Shown here one piece after another: positions 8,192-17,245 of a stretch of DNA of 64,000 bases. Under the pieces are notes generated by a model. That model saw nothing but the letters and a program-made list of their open reading frames with translations. It was not told where the DNA came from and searched no databases. The stretch covers positions 1,897,501-1,961,500 of the forward strand of contig NZ_CP115768.1 of NCBI RefSeq assembly GCF_027912835.1, given 5' to 3'. Each line of letters opens with the position of its first letter. The stretch's first letter is position 1. The stretch comes from Paracoccus sediminicola (GTDB lineage: Bacteria > Pseudomonadota > Alphaproteobacteria > Rhodobacterales > Rhodobacteraceae). The position numbers and the translations under genes were made by a program.

Positions 8192-9616
8192 TCATTCAGC
8201 CTCGATATTTTCAATCAACGCCCCGCGGGGCAGCGTGATGCAGAATTGCGTGCCGTTCCCATCGGTTTGCAGCAATTCCAGCTTGCCACCATGGCCCCGG
8301 ATCAGGTCGGCGGCGATGGCCAGACCCAGACCGGTGCCGCCCTTGCGGGTGCCGCCGGTGAAGGGCTGGAACAGATAATCGCGCGCCTTTTGGGGCAGTC
8401 CTGGTCCGGTATCGTCGACACGGATGCGCCAGTCCTGATCGGTCTCGGCCCCGGCGATCTCGATCGTGCCCCGGGCGCGGGTGGCCTCGATCGCCTGACG
8501 CGCGTTCCGGATCAGGTTCGAGAGCACACGGTGAAGCTGATCCCGGTCGGCACGAATAACCAGATTCGGGCTGATATCGGTGACGAATTCCACCGGCTCG
8601 GTGTCGCTGGCGCTTTCCGACAGCAGCGTTTCGGCCTCGGTGATCTCGTCGACCATGTCGCGCAGCGCAAAGCGCGACAGCGTCGGCGCGGGCTCTTCCG
8701 CCTTGCCGAAGGCCATCGTCGTCTCGCAGAGATTCACCGCGCGGGTGATCGAGTTGACCAGCTTCGGCGCAGCCTTGCGCACCGCCGGGTCGTCGCTGTC
8801 TTCGAGCCTGTCTGCGAAAATCTGGGTCGTGGTCAGGATATTGCGCAGATCATGTGCGATCTTGGCCACCGCCTGCCCGAGCCCGGCCAGGCGTTCCTTC
8901 TGCTTGAGCGACTGGGTGAGCGTGGTCTGCATGGTGGCAAGCGCCGTTTCGGCCTCGCGCAGCTCGGCGATGCGGGCATCGGGGCGGATGATCGAGCGCG
9001 TGTCCTCGGGCGCGGCGGCATAGCTCGCCATGTGAGAAATCACCCGACGGATCGGCTTTAGAATCAGCCGCTGCGCCGCCAGGAACAGCAACATCGCCGT
9101 CAGCCCCACCAGCACCGCCGAGAAGACCAGCACCTGTAGCCCATAATCCGCCATCGCCCGGCGCAGCGGCGCGGTGGGCAAGGTGATCTCGATCAACTGG
9201 CCCGCCTGGTTGACCGGCGCGCCGATGACCCGAATGACCTCGTCATCGGTGTCGAGCAACTGGCGCAGCGCGTCCAGCCCTCCGGTGAAGATCGAGCTTT
9301 CGCGCAGATCATAGGTCCGGGAAATCGGCCCCGGCAGAGGCGAGGACAGCACAAGCTGGCGCACATCGTCGCGGCGGAGCACGACGTTATAGACCCCGGC
9401 ATTCTCCAGCAACTCGGCCTCGAGATCGGCGGCGATGCTTTCATTTTCGTCGGTTGCCAACAGCGAAAGTGAAGCGATCTGGGCCTTTTCCAGCCGGGTC
9501 TGAAGATAGTCGAGACGAAAATTCGAGACTGACGGCACCAGGATGAAGGCTTCCGCCAACGCAACGAAAAGCAGGGTCAGCGCCACGAAACGGCCAGTCA
9601 GGGTATCGATCGACAT
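8192..9616 (-). CDS. Membrane sensor histidine kinase (orphan)
   Basis: A 474-residue two-component sensor kinase. A hydrophobic segment at residues 8-28 and another at 159-182 flank a periplasmic sensing region of about 130 residues. A HAMP-like linker follows (about 183-235). The dimerisation/phosphoacceptor box is KIAHDLRN with His255. The ATPase domain shows the N box (NLIRNARQAIE, 367-377), G1 (DDTGPGLP, 401-408) and G2 (GGTGLGLAI, 426-434). The ATG at 9616 is the first plausible start; the open frame continues upstream without another good start. No response regulator lies nearby, so its partner is encoded elsewhere. The signal is unknown. Confidence 0.88.
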   Translation of the reverse strand: MSIDTLTGRFVALTLLFVALAEAFILVPSVSNFRLDYLQTRLEKAQIASLSLLATDENESIAADLEAELLENAGVYNVVLRRDDVRQLVLSSPLPGPISRTYDLRESSIFTGGLDALRQLLDTDDEVIRVIGAPVNQAGQLIEITLPTAPLRRAMADYGLQVLVFSAVLVGLTAMLLFLAAQRLILKPIRRVISHMASYAAAPEDTRSIIRPDARIAELREAETALATMQTTLTQSLKQKERLAGLGQAVAKIAHDLRNILTTTQIFADRLEDSDDPAVRKAAPKLVNSITRAVNLCETTMAFGKAEEPAPTLSRFALRDMVDEITEAETLLSESASDTEPVEFVTDISPNLVIRADRDQLHRVLSNLIRNARQAIEATRARGTIEIAGAETDQDWRIRVDDTGPGLPQKARDYLFQPFTGGTRKGGTGLGLAIAADLIRGHGGKLELLQTDGNGTQFCITLPRGALIENIEAE

Positions 9617-9751
9617 GCGTCGTATGTCTCTTTGTGTCGGCGCCTCGGGCCGTTCGGCGTCAGAGGTAACGCCCGGCTCTTGCGAATTCAAACGTCTGTG
9701 TGACGATATGGATCCTTTTGCAGATTTAGAAGTTCGGACGTGAAAGCGACA

Positions 9752-9780
9752 TTGACTCCGTGTGCGGCTTCGCCTATCTG
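9752..9780 (+). promoter_or_regulatory. Predicted promoter of rpmH-rnpA-yidD
   Basis: TTGACT (9752-9757) and TATCTG (9775-9780) are separated by 17 bases. The -10 box ends 89 bases before rpmH. This is the best sigma-70-like match in the 253-base divergent spacer between the kinase gene and rpmH. Confidence 0.55.
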
Positions 9781-9869
9781 GCTGGCTTCGAATTAACCGA
9801 CGCGGTCGCGTGGGGCGGTCGTGCTGACCATTCACCCAGACCTTCCGCGCCCGAGATTGGAGAAACGAG

Positions 9870-10007
9870 ATGTCGAAGCGCACGTTCCAGCCGTCGAACT
9901 TGGTTCGCACCCGCCGCCACGGATTCCGTGCCCGCATGGCCACCAAGGCAGGCCGCGCGGTTATCAACCGTCGCCGCGCTAAGGGCCGCAAGCGCCTGTC
10001 GGCCTGA
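9870..10007 (+). CDS. rpmH: 50S ribosomal protein L34
   Basis: A 45-residue, strongly basic ribosomal protein: it begins [20 protein letters not shown] and continues with [16 protein letters not shown], ending in KGRKRLSA. The usual alphaproteobacterial form starts MKRTFQPS and has 44 residues; here a serine is inserted after the initiator. A purine-rich stretch (GGAGAAACGAG) precedes the ATG. It is first in the conserved rpmH-rnpA-yidD order found near many bacterial yidC genes. Confidence 0.97.
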   Translation: MSKRTFQPSNLVRTRRHGFRARMATKAGRAVINRRRAKGRKRLSA

Positions 10008-10054
10008 TCCGCCCTTGTTGCACGGCGCCTGAGCGCGCCGGACAGGATTTGACG

Positions 10055-10492
10055 ATGCCGCCGCATCCGCCCCAGAGCTCTGTCGATATGACGCAGCGCG
10101 GGGACGATGCGGCGGCTTTCGTCGTGGCCGCACCGCGGTGGTCTGTGCTGCGCCAGCGCTCGGACTTTCTGAAAGCGGCCAAGGCACGGCGAGCCGGTAC
10201 CGCAGGTCTCCTGCTACAGGCCCGTCGCCGCGCCGACGATGAACTGACCGAGACACCGATCCGTGTCGGCTTCACCTGCTCGAAAAAGATTGGCAATGCC
10301 GTGATGCGCAACCGCGCCAAGCGGCGGCTGCGCGCCCTGGCTCGCGAGGTGATCCCTCGCCTCGGACGTGCCGGTTGGGATTATGTCCTTGTCGGAAGAC
10401 CCGACGCGACGGTCTCTAGAAATTTCAGTGACTTGCGCGACGATCTTGTCACAGCGATCCGACGTATCCACGCACCGAAAGCGCCGAGATGA
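10055..10492 (+). CDS. rnpA: Ribonuclease P protein component
   Basis: The protein subunit of RNase P, which helps the catalytic RNA trim the 5' leader of tRNA precursors. The conserved RNR region reads [28 protein letters not shown] in pieces at about residues 70-97, preceded by the [15 protein letters not shown] strand. There are 145 residues from the ATG at 10055, which has AGGA seven bases upstream; the TTG two codons earlier is too close to it. The first ~30 residues are not conserved in the family. The stop overlaps the yidD start (ATGA). Confidence 0.93.
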   Translation: MPPHPPQSSVDMTQRGDDAAAFVVAAPRWSVLRQRSDFLKAAKARRAGTAGLLLQARRRADDELTETPIRVGFTCSKKIGNAVMRNRAKRRLRALAREVIPRLGRAGWDYVLVGRPDATVSRNFSDLRDDLVTAIRRIHAPKAPR

Positions 10493-10737
10493 GCCCACTC
10501 GCCCATCTCGCCGCCCTTCCGGTCAGAGCCTATCGGCTGTTCTTCAGCCCCTGGGTCGGGCATGGCTGTCGCTTCCAGCCGACCTGCTCGGCCTATGCGC
10601 TTGAGGCGCTCGAGAGACACGGTGCGATCCGCGGCAGCTGGCTTGCCACGCGGCGCATTCTGCGCTGTCATCCCTGGGGCGGAGACGGTTATGATCCGGT
10701 GCCGCCCGGCGACGCGCCGAGCCGGGACCGACGCTGA
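10489..10737 (+). CDS. yidD: Membrane protein insertion efficiency factor YidD
   Basis: An 82-residue protein of the YidD family, which assists insertion of membrane proteins with YidC. Typical pieces are [20 protein letters not shown], then [16 protein letters not shown], the [17 protein letters not shown] end and the conserved cysteines. It overlaps rnpA by four bases and lies 2 kb before yidC; ttcA and an EAL-like gene are inserted between. Confidence 0.95.
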   Translation: MSPLAHLAALPVRAYRLFFSPWVGHGCRFQPTCSAYALEALERHGAIRGSWLATRRILRCHPWGGDGYDPVPPGDAPSRDRR

Positions 10738-10766
10738 AAACCCTCTCGCGACCCAATGAGGCCAAG

Positions 10767-11666
10767 ATGAACGAGCTTACCGAGCTGGACAGCCACACCC
10801 CGGATTCCGCCGACGAGATCCACGAACTGTTCCGCGGCGCCCCGTCGACGACCTCCTTCCGGAAGCTGCGCAAGCGGCTCGTCCGCGAGACCCGCGCCGC
10901 GATCGAGGATTTCGGCATGATCCGTCCCGGCGACCGCTGGCTGGTCTGCCTGTCCGGCGGCAAGGACAGCTATACTCTGCTCGCCATCCTGCATGAGCTG
11001 CAGTGGCGCGGCTTGCTGCCGGTCGAGCTGCTGGCCTGCAATCTCGATCAGGGTCAGCCGGGCTTCCCGGCCACGGTCCTTCCGGAATTCCTGTCGGATC
11101 GCGGGGTTGCGCATCGAATCGAATATCAGGACACCTATTCGATCGTCACCGACAAGATCGCCCCGGGCGGCACGATGTGCAGCCTGTGCTCGCGGTTGCG
11201 GCGGGGCAATCTGTATCGCATAGCGCGGGAAGAGGGCTGTTCCGCGGTGGTTCTGGGTCATCACCGTGACGACATGCTCGAAACATTTTTCATGAACTTG
11301 TTCCACGGCGGCCGCTTGGCAACAATGCCGCCCAAGCTATTGAATGAAGACGGAGACCTTCTGGTCCTGCGCCCGCTTGCCTATGTTGCCGAGGCCGATT
11401 GCGAGAAATTTGCGCGGGATTTGAATTATCCGATCATTCCCTGCGATCTCTGCGGCTCGCAGGAGGGGCTGCAGCGCGCGCAGGTGAAGCGTCTGTTGGA
11501 TGAGTGGGAAGCACGCAGCCCCGGGCGCCGCCAGGTCATGTTCCGTGCATTGATGAACACGCGGCCCTCGCACCTGGCCGATCCGAAGCTGTTTGATTTT
11601 GCCGGTCTCTGGCCAGCAGGCGTGCCTGCGAGCGAGCTTGGCGTGCCGGATCTCGGCGGCGATTAA
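10767..11666 (+). CDS. ttcA: tRNA 2-thiocytidine(32) biosynthesis protein TtcA
   Basis: An ATP-dependent, iron-sulfur-cluster enzyme that thiolates cytidine 32 in certain tRNAs. The PP-loop is [12 protein letters not shown] (about residues 61-72). Two CxxC pairs that ligate the cluster are present: [11 protein letters not shown] near 137 and [10 protein letters not shown] near 228. The 299-residue length and the [20 protein letters not shown]-terminus are typical. It starts 29 bases after yidD and is likely cotranscribed with it. It fits the RNA-maturation theme of the cluster. Confidence 0.95.
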   Translation: MNELTELDSHTPDSADEIHELFRGAPSTTSFRKLRKRLVRETRAAIEDFGMIRPGDRWLVCLSGGKDSYTLLAILHELQWRGLLPVELLACNLDQGQPGFPATVLPEFLSDRGVAHRIEYQDTYSIVTDKIAPGGTMCSLCSRLRRGNLYRIAREEGCSAVVLGHHRDDMLETFFMNLFHGGRLATMPPKLLNEDGDLLVLRPLAYVAEADCEKFARDLNYPIIPCDLCGSQEGLQRAQVKRLLDEWEARSPGRRQVMFRALMNTRPSHLADPKLFDFAGLWPAGVPASELGVPDLGGD

Positions 11667-11726
11667 CCTTTAGAAAACCTTCGGCCGCTAACTTGCCCGA
11701 CAGAGCGAAAAGCGAATCGGGACACT

Positions 11727-12524
11727 ATGCGGCTGATCGAAATCTTGGCAACTGCCTACGGGCATCTGGCGCAGTGGCGGCAAGGTCTGCGCGCAAAGAC
11801 GCGGCGGACCCCTGCAGCGTCGGCCCTGCCACGCTCAGAACGGCTCTGCTATCGTCCGCAGATCTGTTGCGACACCGGAATGGTGGCCTCGCTGCGCACG
11901 GTGCCGCCACCGCATATGGAAGGCGATGCAGATGCGGTGCTGCGGCTGGCCCTGCGCCAGAGCCGCGAATGGCAGGCCGCCGGGCAGGCTTCGCCGACAA
12001 TGGTGATCGACATTCCACGAGACATGGCCGAATGCGCCCGGCTGGCCGAGCCGCTGATCTGGGAGATCGACCGGCAGGAAGCCGACAAGCACCGGGTGAT
12101 GTTCAGCGCGCCGCCCTCGCGCGGGCGCAGCGATCCGCTGGACGGCCTGCTGCTGCTGTCGCGTTTTGGCTGCGCGATCGAAATGAATTGCCTGGATCAG
12201 CCCGGCCTGCGTCTGCTGGAGAACGAGCAGCCCGACCTTGCCCGGCTGCGCATCCCGCAGGCGTTCTTTCGCGATTGCGACAGCGACCCGCATTGCGGAA
12301 AACACACCCTTGCGATGCTCTCTCTGGCCGAACAATACCGTGCCGACAGCCTCGCCGAAGGAGTCGACACGCGCGAAGAGCACGGATTCCTGGCCCAGAT
12401 CGGGTGCAGCGTGGTCGAGGGCGCGGCAGTGGCCCCAGTACTCGATGCGAACGCGACGGCGCATTTCCTGCGCGCGACCTCGGCAGCGCCAAGGCAAAAT
12501 GCGATTCCCCGTCCGGCTGCCTGA
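11727..12524 (+). CDS. Degenerate EAL-domain-like protein
   Basis: A 265-residue protein whose body follows the EAL cyclic-di-GMP phosphodiesterase pattern but lacks the catalytic residues. CYRPQICCDTGMVASLRT (41-58) aligns with the YQPI..TG.V.G.EAL strand, with the EAL motif replaced by SLR. LLSRFGCAIEM (143-153) takes the place of DDFGTGYSSL, losing the metal-binding aspartates, and ARLRIPQAFF replaces KIDRSFV. The last part, AEQYRADSLAEGVDTREEHG (201-220) then LAQIGCSVVEGAAVAPVLDA, is a good match to AEGVET..Q...L...GC...QG. Inference: a non-catalytic binding or scaffold protein. It sits between ttcA and yidC, probably in the same transcript. Confidence 0.65.
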   Translation: MRLIEILATAYGHLAQWRQGLRAKTRRTPAASALPRSERLCYRPQICCDTGMVASLRTVPPPHMEGDADAVLRLALRQSREWQAAGQASPTMVIDIPRDMAECARLAEPLIWEIDRQEADKHRVMFSAPPSRGRSDPLDGLLLLSRFGCAIEMNCLDQPGLRLLENEQPDLARLRIPQAFFRDCDSDPHCGKHTLAMLSLAEQYRADSLAEGVDTREEHGFLAQIGCSVVEGAAVAPVLDANATAHFLRATSAAPRQNAIPRPAA

Positions 12525-12777
12525 CCTGCGGGGATATTTGGCAAGCCTGGATTTGAGGATGCGCGGCCCGTAAGACAGTCGGACTGCACGCGCATCACGA
12601 TCGGGTTTCGGTCCGAGGATCGCCTGCCGGGCTGTGGCTATCGGTCCCGTCGCGCGTCCGCTGTCGAAAACCCGGCCATTTCCAGCCATATCGACGTCCG
12701 GAAGAGCGGGAATCGCCTTGACCTTTGCCCGCCCCTTCTGTTGAACCCTCCCCTGACAACAGGGGGCTCTCATCCGC

Positions 12778-14652
12778 ATGGAAGACAATAACCGCAATCT
12801 CATCCTCGCCATGGTGCTGTCCATGCTGGTGGTGCTGGTCTGGTTCACCTTCTTCGCCCCCGAACCGCCGCCACCCGCCACGGAAGAAGCGGTCACTGCT
12901 CAGACCGAGGCCGGCGCCCCGGCGACCCCCGCCGGCAGCACCGGCGGCACCGCCGCGACCGGCGGCGCGGATCTGGCACCGGTATCGCAGGATCCTTCCA
13001 CGAGCGCTCAGCGCGTGGCCGTCGAAAGCCCATCGCTGGAAGGCTCTATCTCGCTCGCCGGCGGGCGCATCGACGATCTGCTGCTGACCGGCTATCGCGA
13101 GACGCTGGACGAGAATTCGCCCTTCGTGCGGCTGCTGACCCCGACCGATTCGTCGAATCTCCGGGCCGAAAACACCGGCAGCCCGGTCGCCCCCGGTGGC
13201 GACCCGGAGCCAGTGCTCCAGAAACCCTATTACGCCGTCTATGGGTGGAGCGCGGCGGCCGGCACCGACCCCGGGGCGGTTCCCAATGCCAGCACCGTCT
13301 GGGAGCTGGAATCGGGCGAGTCCCTGACCCCGGACAGCGCTGTCACCCTGCGCTGGGATAACGGGCAGGGCCAGATTTTCCGCCGGAGCTTCGCGCTTGA
13401 CGACAAATATCTGTTCACCGTGACCCAATCGGTCGAGAATACCGGCGACGCGGCTTTCGCCGCCGCGCCCTACGGGATCATCGCCCGTCACGGTGAGCCG
13501 GACACGCAGAATTTCTTCGTGCTCCACGAAGGGGCCGTCGCCATGACCGATGGCGAATTGATGGAGGCCGATTACGGCGATCTCACCGATCTCGACCAGG
13601 TGGCGCGCGAAGGCCGCGCGGATATCATCGAGGTGGCCGAAAATGGCTGGGTCGGTTTTACCGACAAATACTGGATGACCACACTCGCCCCGGCACCGGG
13701 ACAGCCCTTTACCGCCGTGGTGAAATATGCCGAGGGTGCGGATATCTATCAGGCCGAGACCCGGTTTCCGACCGTCACCGTCTCCGCTGGTCAGAGCGCG
13801 TCGAGCCAGTCCTATCTCTTTGCCGGAGCCAAGGAATGGGAAGCCATCCGCGGCTATGAAGAGAGCCCCGGCATCCAGCGTTTCGTCGACTCTATCGACT
13901 GGGGCTGGTTCTACTTCCTGACCAAGCCGATCTTCCGGGTCCTGCATTGGCTGAACGCCCATATCGGCAATATGGGCTGGTCGATCATCGCGCTGACCTT
14001 CATCCTCAAGGCGATCGTCTTCCCGCTGGCGCGCAAATCCTACATCTCCATGGCACGGATGCGCGAGTTGCAGCCCCAGATGGAGGCGATCAAGGAACGT
14101 GTCGGCGACGACCGCGCCAAGATGCAGCAAGAGATGATGGCGCTCTACAAGAAGGAAAAGGTAAACCCGGCCGCTGGCTGTCTGCCGATCCTGATCCAGA
14201 TCCCGATCTTCTTCAGCCTCTACAAGGTGATTTTCGTCACGCTGGAACTGCGGCAGGCACCCTGGATCGGCTGGATCCGGGATCTGTCTGCGCCCGACCC
14301 GTCCTCGATCCTGAACCTGTTCGGGCTGTTGCCTTACGCGGCACCGGCGCGGGACAGCCTGATCGGCATCATCTCGCTGTCGATCATGGCCATCATTCTC
14401 GGCATCTCGATGTGGCTCCAGCAGAAGCTGAACCCGGCGCCGACCGATCCGACCCAGAAGATGATCTTTGCCTGGATGCCCTGGGTCTTCATGTTCATGC
14501 TGGGCGGCTTTGCCTCGGGGCTGGTGCTTTACTGGATCACCAACAACGTCATCACCATCATCCAGCAATATGCCATCATGTCGATGCATGGCAGCAGGCC
14601 GAACCTGTTCGGCAATATCCGTGACAGCATGCCAAGCCGGAAGAAAAAATAA
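12778..14652 (+). CDS. yidC: Membrane protein insertase YidC
   Basis: YidC/Oxa1-family insertase that puts proteins into the inner membrane alone or with SecYEG. An N-terminal membrane anchor (residues 7-26, LILAMVLSMLVVLVWFTFFA) is followed by an Ala/Thr/Gly-rich linker (about 30-65) and the large periplasmic beta-domain (about 75-370). The conserved insertase region has five segments (about 385-610), starting GWFYFLTKPIFRVLHWLN, with the arginine-bearing region KSYISMARMRELQPQ. Its 624 residues are normal for Gram-negative type. TAATG couples it to the MOSC gene. A gap of about 250 bases upstream holds no gene. Confidence 0.97.
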   Translation: MEDNNRNLILAMVLSMLVVLVWFTFFAPEPPPPATEEAVTAQTEAGAPATPAGSTGGTAATGGADLAPVSQDPSTSAQRVAVESPSLEGSISLAGGRIDDLLLTGYRETLDENSPFVRLLTPTDSSNLRAENTGSPVAPGGDPEPVLQKPYYAVYGWSAAAGTDPGAVPNASTVWELESGESLTPDSAVTLRWDNGQGQIFRRSFALDDKYLFTVTQSVENTGDAAFAAAPYGIIARHGEPDTQNFFVLHEGAVAMTDGELMEADYGDLTDLDQVAREGRADIIEVAENGWVGFTDKYWMTTLAPAPGQPFTAVVKYAEGADIYQAETRFPTVTVSAGQSASSQSYLFAGAKEWEAIRGYEESPGIQRFVDSIDWGWFYFLTKPIFRVLHWLNAHIGNMGWSIIALTFILKAIVFPLARKSYISMARMRELQPQMEAIKERVGDDRAKMQQEMMALYKKEKVNPAAGCLPILIQIPIFFSLYKVIFVTLELRQAPWIGWIRDLSAPDPSSILNLFGLLPYAAPARDSLIGIISLSIMAIILGISMWLQQKLNPAPTDPTQKMIFAWMPWVFMFMLGGFASGLVLYWITNNVITIIQQYAIMSMHGSRPNLFGNIRDSMPSRKKK

Positions 14653-15458
14653 TGGCGCGGCTGTCCCAGATCTGGCGCTATCCGGTCAAGGCCATCGGGC
14701 GCCAGAGGCTGGACCGCGTCAGGCTGGAACGCGGCGGAAAGCTGCCCTTCGACCGGCATTGGGCGGTGATGCACGAGGCGGCATTGGACAAGCTGGACGA
14801 GAATGGCGAGCTGACCCAATGGCTGCCCAAATCTGCTTTCCTGCGCGGTGCGGCCAGTCCTGCGCTTCAGGCGATCAGCGGCGGGTACGATGACGGAAAG
14901 CTGCGGCTCGACCACCCGGATGCGGGCGCGATCACCGTCGATCCATGTAGCGACGAGGACCGCGCGGCCTTCCTGAAGTGGCTCTCCCCGCTTTGGCCCG
15001 AGGGCAAGGGTGCCCCTGCGGCCCTGGTGTCCGGGCCTGCGGCCCTGACCGATACGAAGAAGCCCTTCATCTCGATCAACTCTCTGGACAGTCTCAGCGC
15101 GCTCGAATCGAAGGTGGGCGAGCGGCTTGGCGTGGAACGCTGGCGCGGCAATCTCTGGCTCGAGGGGCTGGAGCCGTTTGCCGAACAGGATTGGATCGGG
15201 CGCGAGATCCGTATCGGCCCGGCCCGCCTGGTGATCCGCGAGCCCATCGGCCGCTGCGCCGCGACCGCCGTCGATACCGCGACGGGCGAACCGGATCGCG
15301 ACATGGTCCGTGCGCTGTCGGAACAATACGGCAAGGGCGATTTCGGTGTCTATGCCGAGGTTTTGGAAGGTGGCGAGCTGGCCGAGCTGGCCGAGGTCGT
15401 CGTCGGCGACACGCTCGACGAAAGCGAAGCCGCGCCCGACGCGGATCATGAGGCATGA
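14652..15458 (+). CDS. MOSC-domain protein
   Basis: A 268-residue protein starting LSQIWRYPVKAIGRQRLDRV, the N-terminal beta-barrel of MOSC proteins (related to the molybdenum-cofactor sulfurase C-terminus). The MOSC core follows with SINSLDSLSALESKVG, RWRGNLWLEGLEPFAEQDW, RIGPARLVIREPIGRCAAT and GDFGVYAEVLEGG. Family members handle sulfur or molybdopterin ligands, often through a conserved cysteine; here Cys in EPIGRCAAT near 201 fits. The specific reaction is unknown. It overlaps yidC by one base and engB by four, so it is cotranscribed with them. Confidence 0.88.
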   Translation: MARLSQIWRYPVKAIGRQRLDRVRLERGGKLPFDRHWAVMHEAALDKLDENGELTQWLPKSAFLRGAASPALQAISGGYDDGKLRLDHPDAGAITVDPCSDEDRAAFLKWLSPLWPEGKGAPAALVSGPAALTDTKKPFISINSLDSLSALESKVGERLGVERWRGNLWLEGLEPFAEQDWIGREIRIGPARLVIREPIGRCAATAVDTATGEPDRDMVRALSEQYGKGDFGVYAEVLEGGELAELAEVVVGDTLDESEAAPDADHEA

Positions 15459-16105
15459 AGGTCGCCTTTCCGGTTGCGCCCGAGCCTGATACGGCTGCGG
15501 CGGACGCGGCGCGGCGGCTGTTTGCCGGGCCCGCAGATTTCGTCAAGGGCGTGGTCGCGATGGACGGGCTGCCACCCGCCGACCGGCCCGAGGTCTGTTT
15601 CGCGGGGCGATCCAATGTCGGCAAGTCGAGTCTCATCAACGCCCTGACCGGGCGCAAGGGACTTGCGCGCGCCTCGAACACGCCCGGCCGCACGCAGGAG
15701 ATCAACTACTTCACCCTGGGCGATACGAGCTATCTGGTCGACTTGCCCGGCTATGGCTTTGCCAAGGCGCCGCTGCAGGTCGTGAAAAAATGGCAGGAAC
15801 TGCTGAAATCCTATCTGGCGGGACGGCCCACGCTGCGCCGCGCCTTCTGCCTGATCGACGCGCGGCACGGCATAAAGCCGGTGGATCACGAGATCATGAC
15901 GCTGCTCGACCGTTCGGCGGTGCCGTTTCAGGTGGTGCTGACGAAGGCCGACAAGCTCGGCCCCAATGCGATCAAGCCGGTTCTGTCACAGGTCGAGGAC
16001 GAGTTGCAGAAACACCCCGCCGCCTATCCCGAGCTGGTGGTGACCTCATCCGACAAGGGACACGGTCTGAACATTCTGCGCGCGATCATCGCCGGGCTCG
16101 ACTGA
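15455..16105 (+). CDS. engB: Ribosome biogenesis GTPase EngB (YihA/YsxC)
   Basis: A 216-residue TRAFAC GTPase needed for large-subunit assembly. G motifs are clear: G1 GRSNVGKSSLIN (about 50-61), G2 region TPGRTQEINYF, G3 DLPGYGFAKA (about 95), G4 TKADKL near 163, and G5-like TSSDKG near 196. Length and order are typical. ATGA overlap with the MOSC gene indicates translational coupling. Placement after yidC is the usual order in Rhodobacteraceae. Confidence 0.96.
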   Translation: MKVAFPVAPEPDTAAADAARRLFAGPADFVKGVVAMDGLPPADRPEVCFAGRSNVGKSSLINALTGRKGLARASNTPGRTQEINYFTLGDTSYLVDLPGYGFAKAPLQVVKKWQELLKSYLAGRPTLRRAFCLIDARHGIKPVDHEIMTLLDRSAVPFQVVLTKADKLGPNAIKPVLSQVEDELQKHPAAYPELVVTSSDKGHGLNILRAIIAGLD

Positions 16106-16192
16106 AACCCGGCGGCGCGGCGGCGCTTCTCTGGGCTCTGGACCTTGAGGGAAGCTGCCCCTAACCTGCCGGCCAATAACAGGGACAGCAGC

Positions 16193-17107
16193 ATGAGACA
16201 GCAGGACATGACCCGAGATTTCACGGCGACCGCGACGACCCTGTCCGAGGCACTGCCCTATATGCAGCGCTATTCCAACGCCGTCGTGGTGGTGAAATTC
16301 GGGGGCAATGCCATGGGCGACGAGGCCGAGATGGCCAAGTTCGCCTCTGATATCGTGCTGATGAAACAGGTTGGCATCCACCCTGTCGTGGTCCATGGCG
16401 GCGGGCCGATGATCAACGATCTGCTCGGCAAGCTGGGTATCGAGAGCAGCTTCGTCCGCGGCAAGCGCGTCACCACCAAGCAGACGGTCGAAGTGGTCGA
16501 GATGGTCCTGTCGGGTCTCGTGAACAAGCGTATCGTGCAGGCGATCAACGATGCGGGCGGGCGGGCTATCGGGATATCCGGCAAGGATGATGACCTCATG
16601 GTCTGCGAGGCCGACGATCCCGAGCTGGGCTTTGTCGGCCGCCCGGTCGAGATGAATGTACAGATCATCCGCGATCTTTATCAGGCCGGGCTGATCCCGG
16701 TCATCGCGCCGGTGGCGACGGGCGTGGCCGATAACGAGACCTTCAACGTCAATGGCGACACCGCCGCCGGCGCCGTGGCCGGGGCGTTGCAGGCCGACCG
16801 GCTGCTGCTGCTGACCGATGTCTCGGGCGTGAAGGACGGCTCGGGAGAGGTCATTACCCAGATGACGCCGGATCAGGTCCGCAGCATGATCGCGGACGGC
16901 ACCATTGCCGGCGGCATGATCCCCAAGACCGAGACCGCGCTGAAGGCAATCGAGGACGGGGTGCGCGCCGTGGTGATCCTCGACGGTCGGGTGCCGAATG
17001 CCTGCCTGCTGGAGCTGTTCACCGAACATGGCGCGGGAAGCCTGATCCGCTCGACCGAACCGCGAATCAAGCCGCGGGGTCTGCGACAGCCCTCGCTGGC
17101 ACCGTAA
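16193..17107 (+). CDS. argB: Acetylglutamate kinase
   Basis: Second enzyme of arginine biosynthesis: phosphorylates N-acetylglutamate with ATP. Amino-acid-kinase motifs are [11 protein letters not shown] (substrate/phosphate loop near residue 27), [16 protein letters not shown] (near 62), FVRGKRVT, and [14 protein letters not shown] plus [12 protein letters not shown] for nucleotide binding. About 304 residues from the ATG at 16193, with AGGGAC just upstream; an ATG at 16208 is an alternative. The upstream in-frame codons are not conserved-looking. A 12-base-pair terminator follows. Confidence 0.96.
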   Translation: MRQQDMTRDFTATATTLSEALPYMQRYSNAVVVVKFGGNAMGDEAEMAKFASDIVLMKQVGIHPVVVHGGGPMINDLLGKLGIESSFVRGKRVTTKQTVEVVEMVLSGLVNKRIVQAINDAGGRAIGISGKDDDLMVCEADDPELGFVGRPVEMNVQIIRDLYQAGLIPVIAPVATGVADNETFNVNGDTAAGAVAGALQADRLLLLTDVSGVKDGSGEVITQMTPDQVRSMIADGTIAGGMIPKTETALKAIEDGVRAVVILDGRVPNACLLELFTEHGAGSLIRSTEPRIKPRGLRQPSLAP

Positions 17108-17122
17108 ATCATGAAAACCGCG

Positions 17123-17154
17123 CCGGGCGCATCACCTTGATGCGCCCGGATTTT
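17123..17154 (+). terminator. Rho-independent terminator after argB
   Basis: A perfect 12-base-pair stem (CCGGGCGCATCA / TGATGCGCCCGG) with a three-base loop, followed by ATTTT, begins 16 bases after argB. It probably ends the long yidC-argB transcript. Confidence 0.9.
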
Positions 17155-17245
17155 CCCGAACCTCCCGCCGATGCACGCGCTTGCTCTGGCCGCGCGACCT
17201 GTGGCAGGGTTCGTTAACCCAAGAGCCAGATGAGGCCGGCCCCAC

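Noticed and set aside
7955..8378. Two forward open frames with tail-like peptides such as GAIRTPDPQIRSLVLYPAELR and RFERPTPRFVVWCSIQLSYGS
   Set aside because: They are translations of the reverse complement of tRNA-Arg at 8062-8138, a well-known source of spurious proteins.
12595..14589. A 664-codon minus-strand open frame
   Set aside because: It is antisense to yidC and has the His/Asp/Arg-rich composition typical of such shadows.
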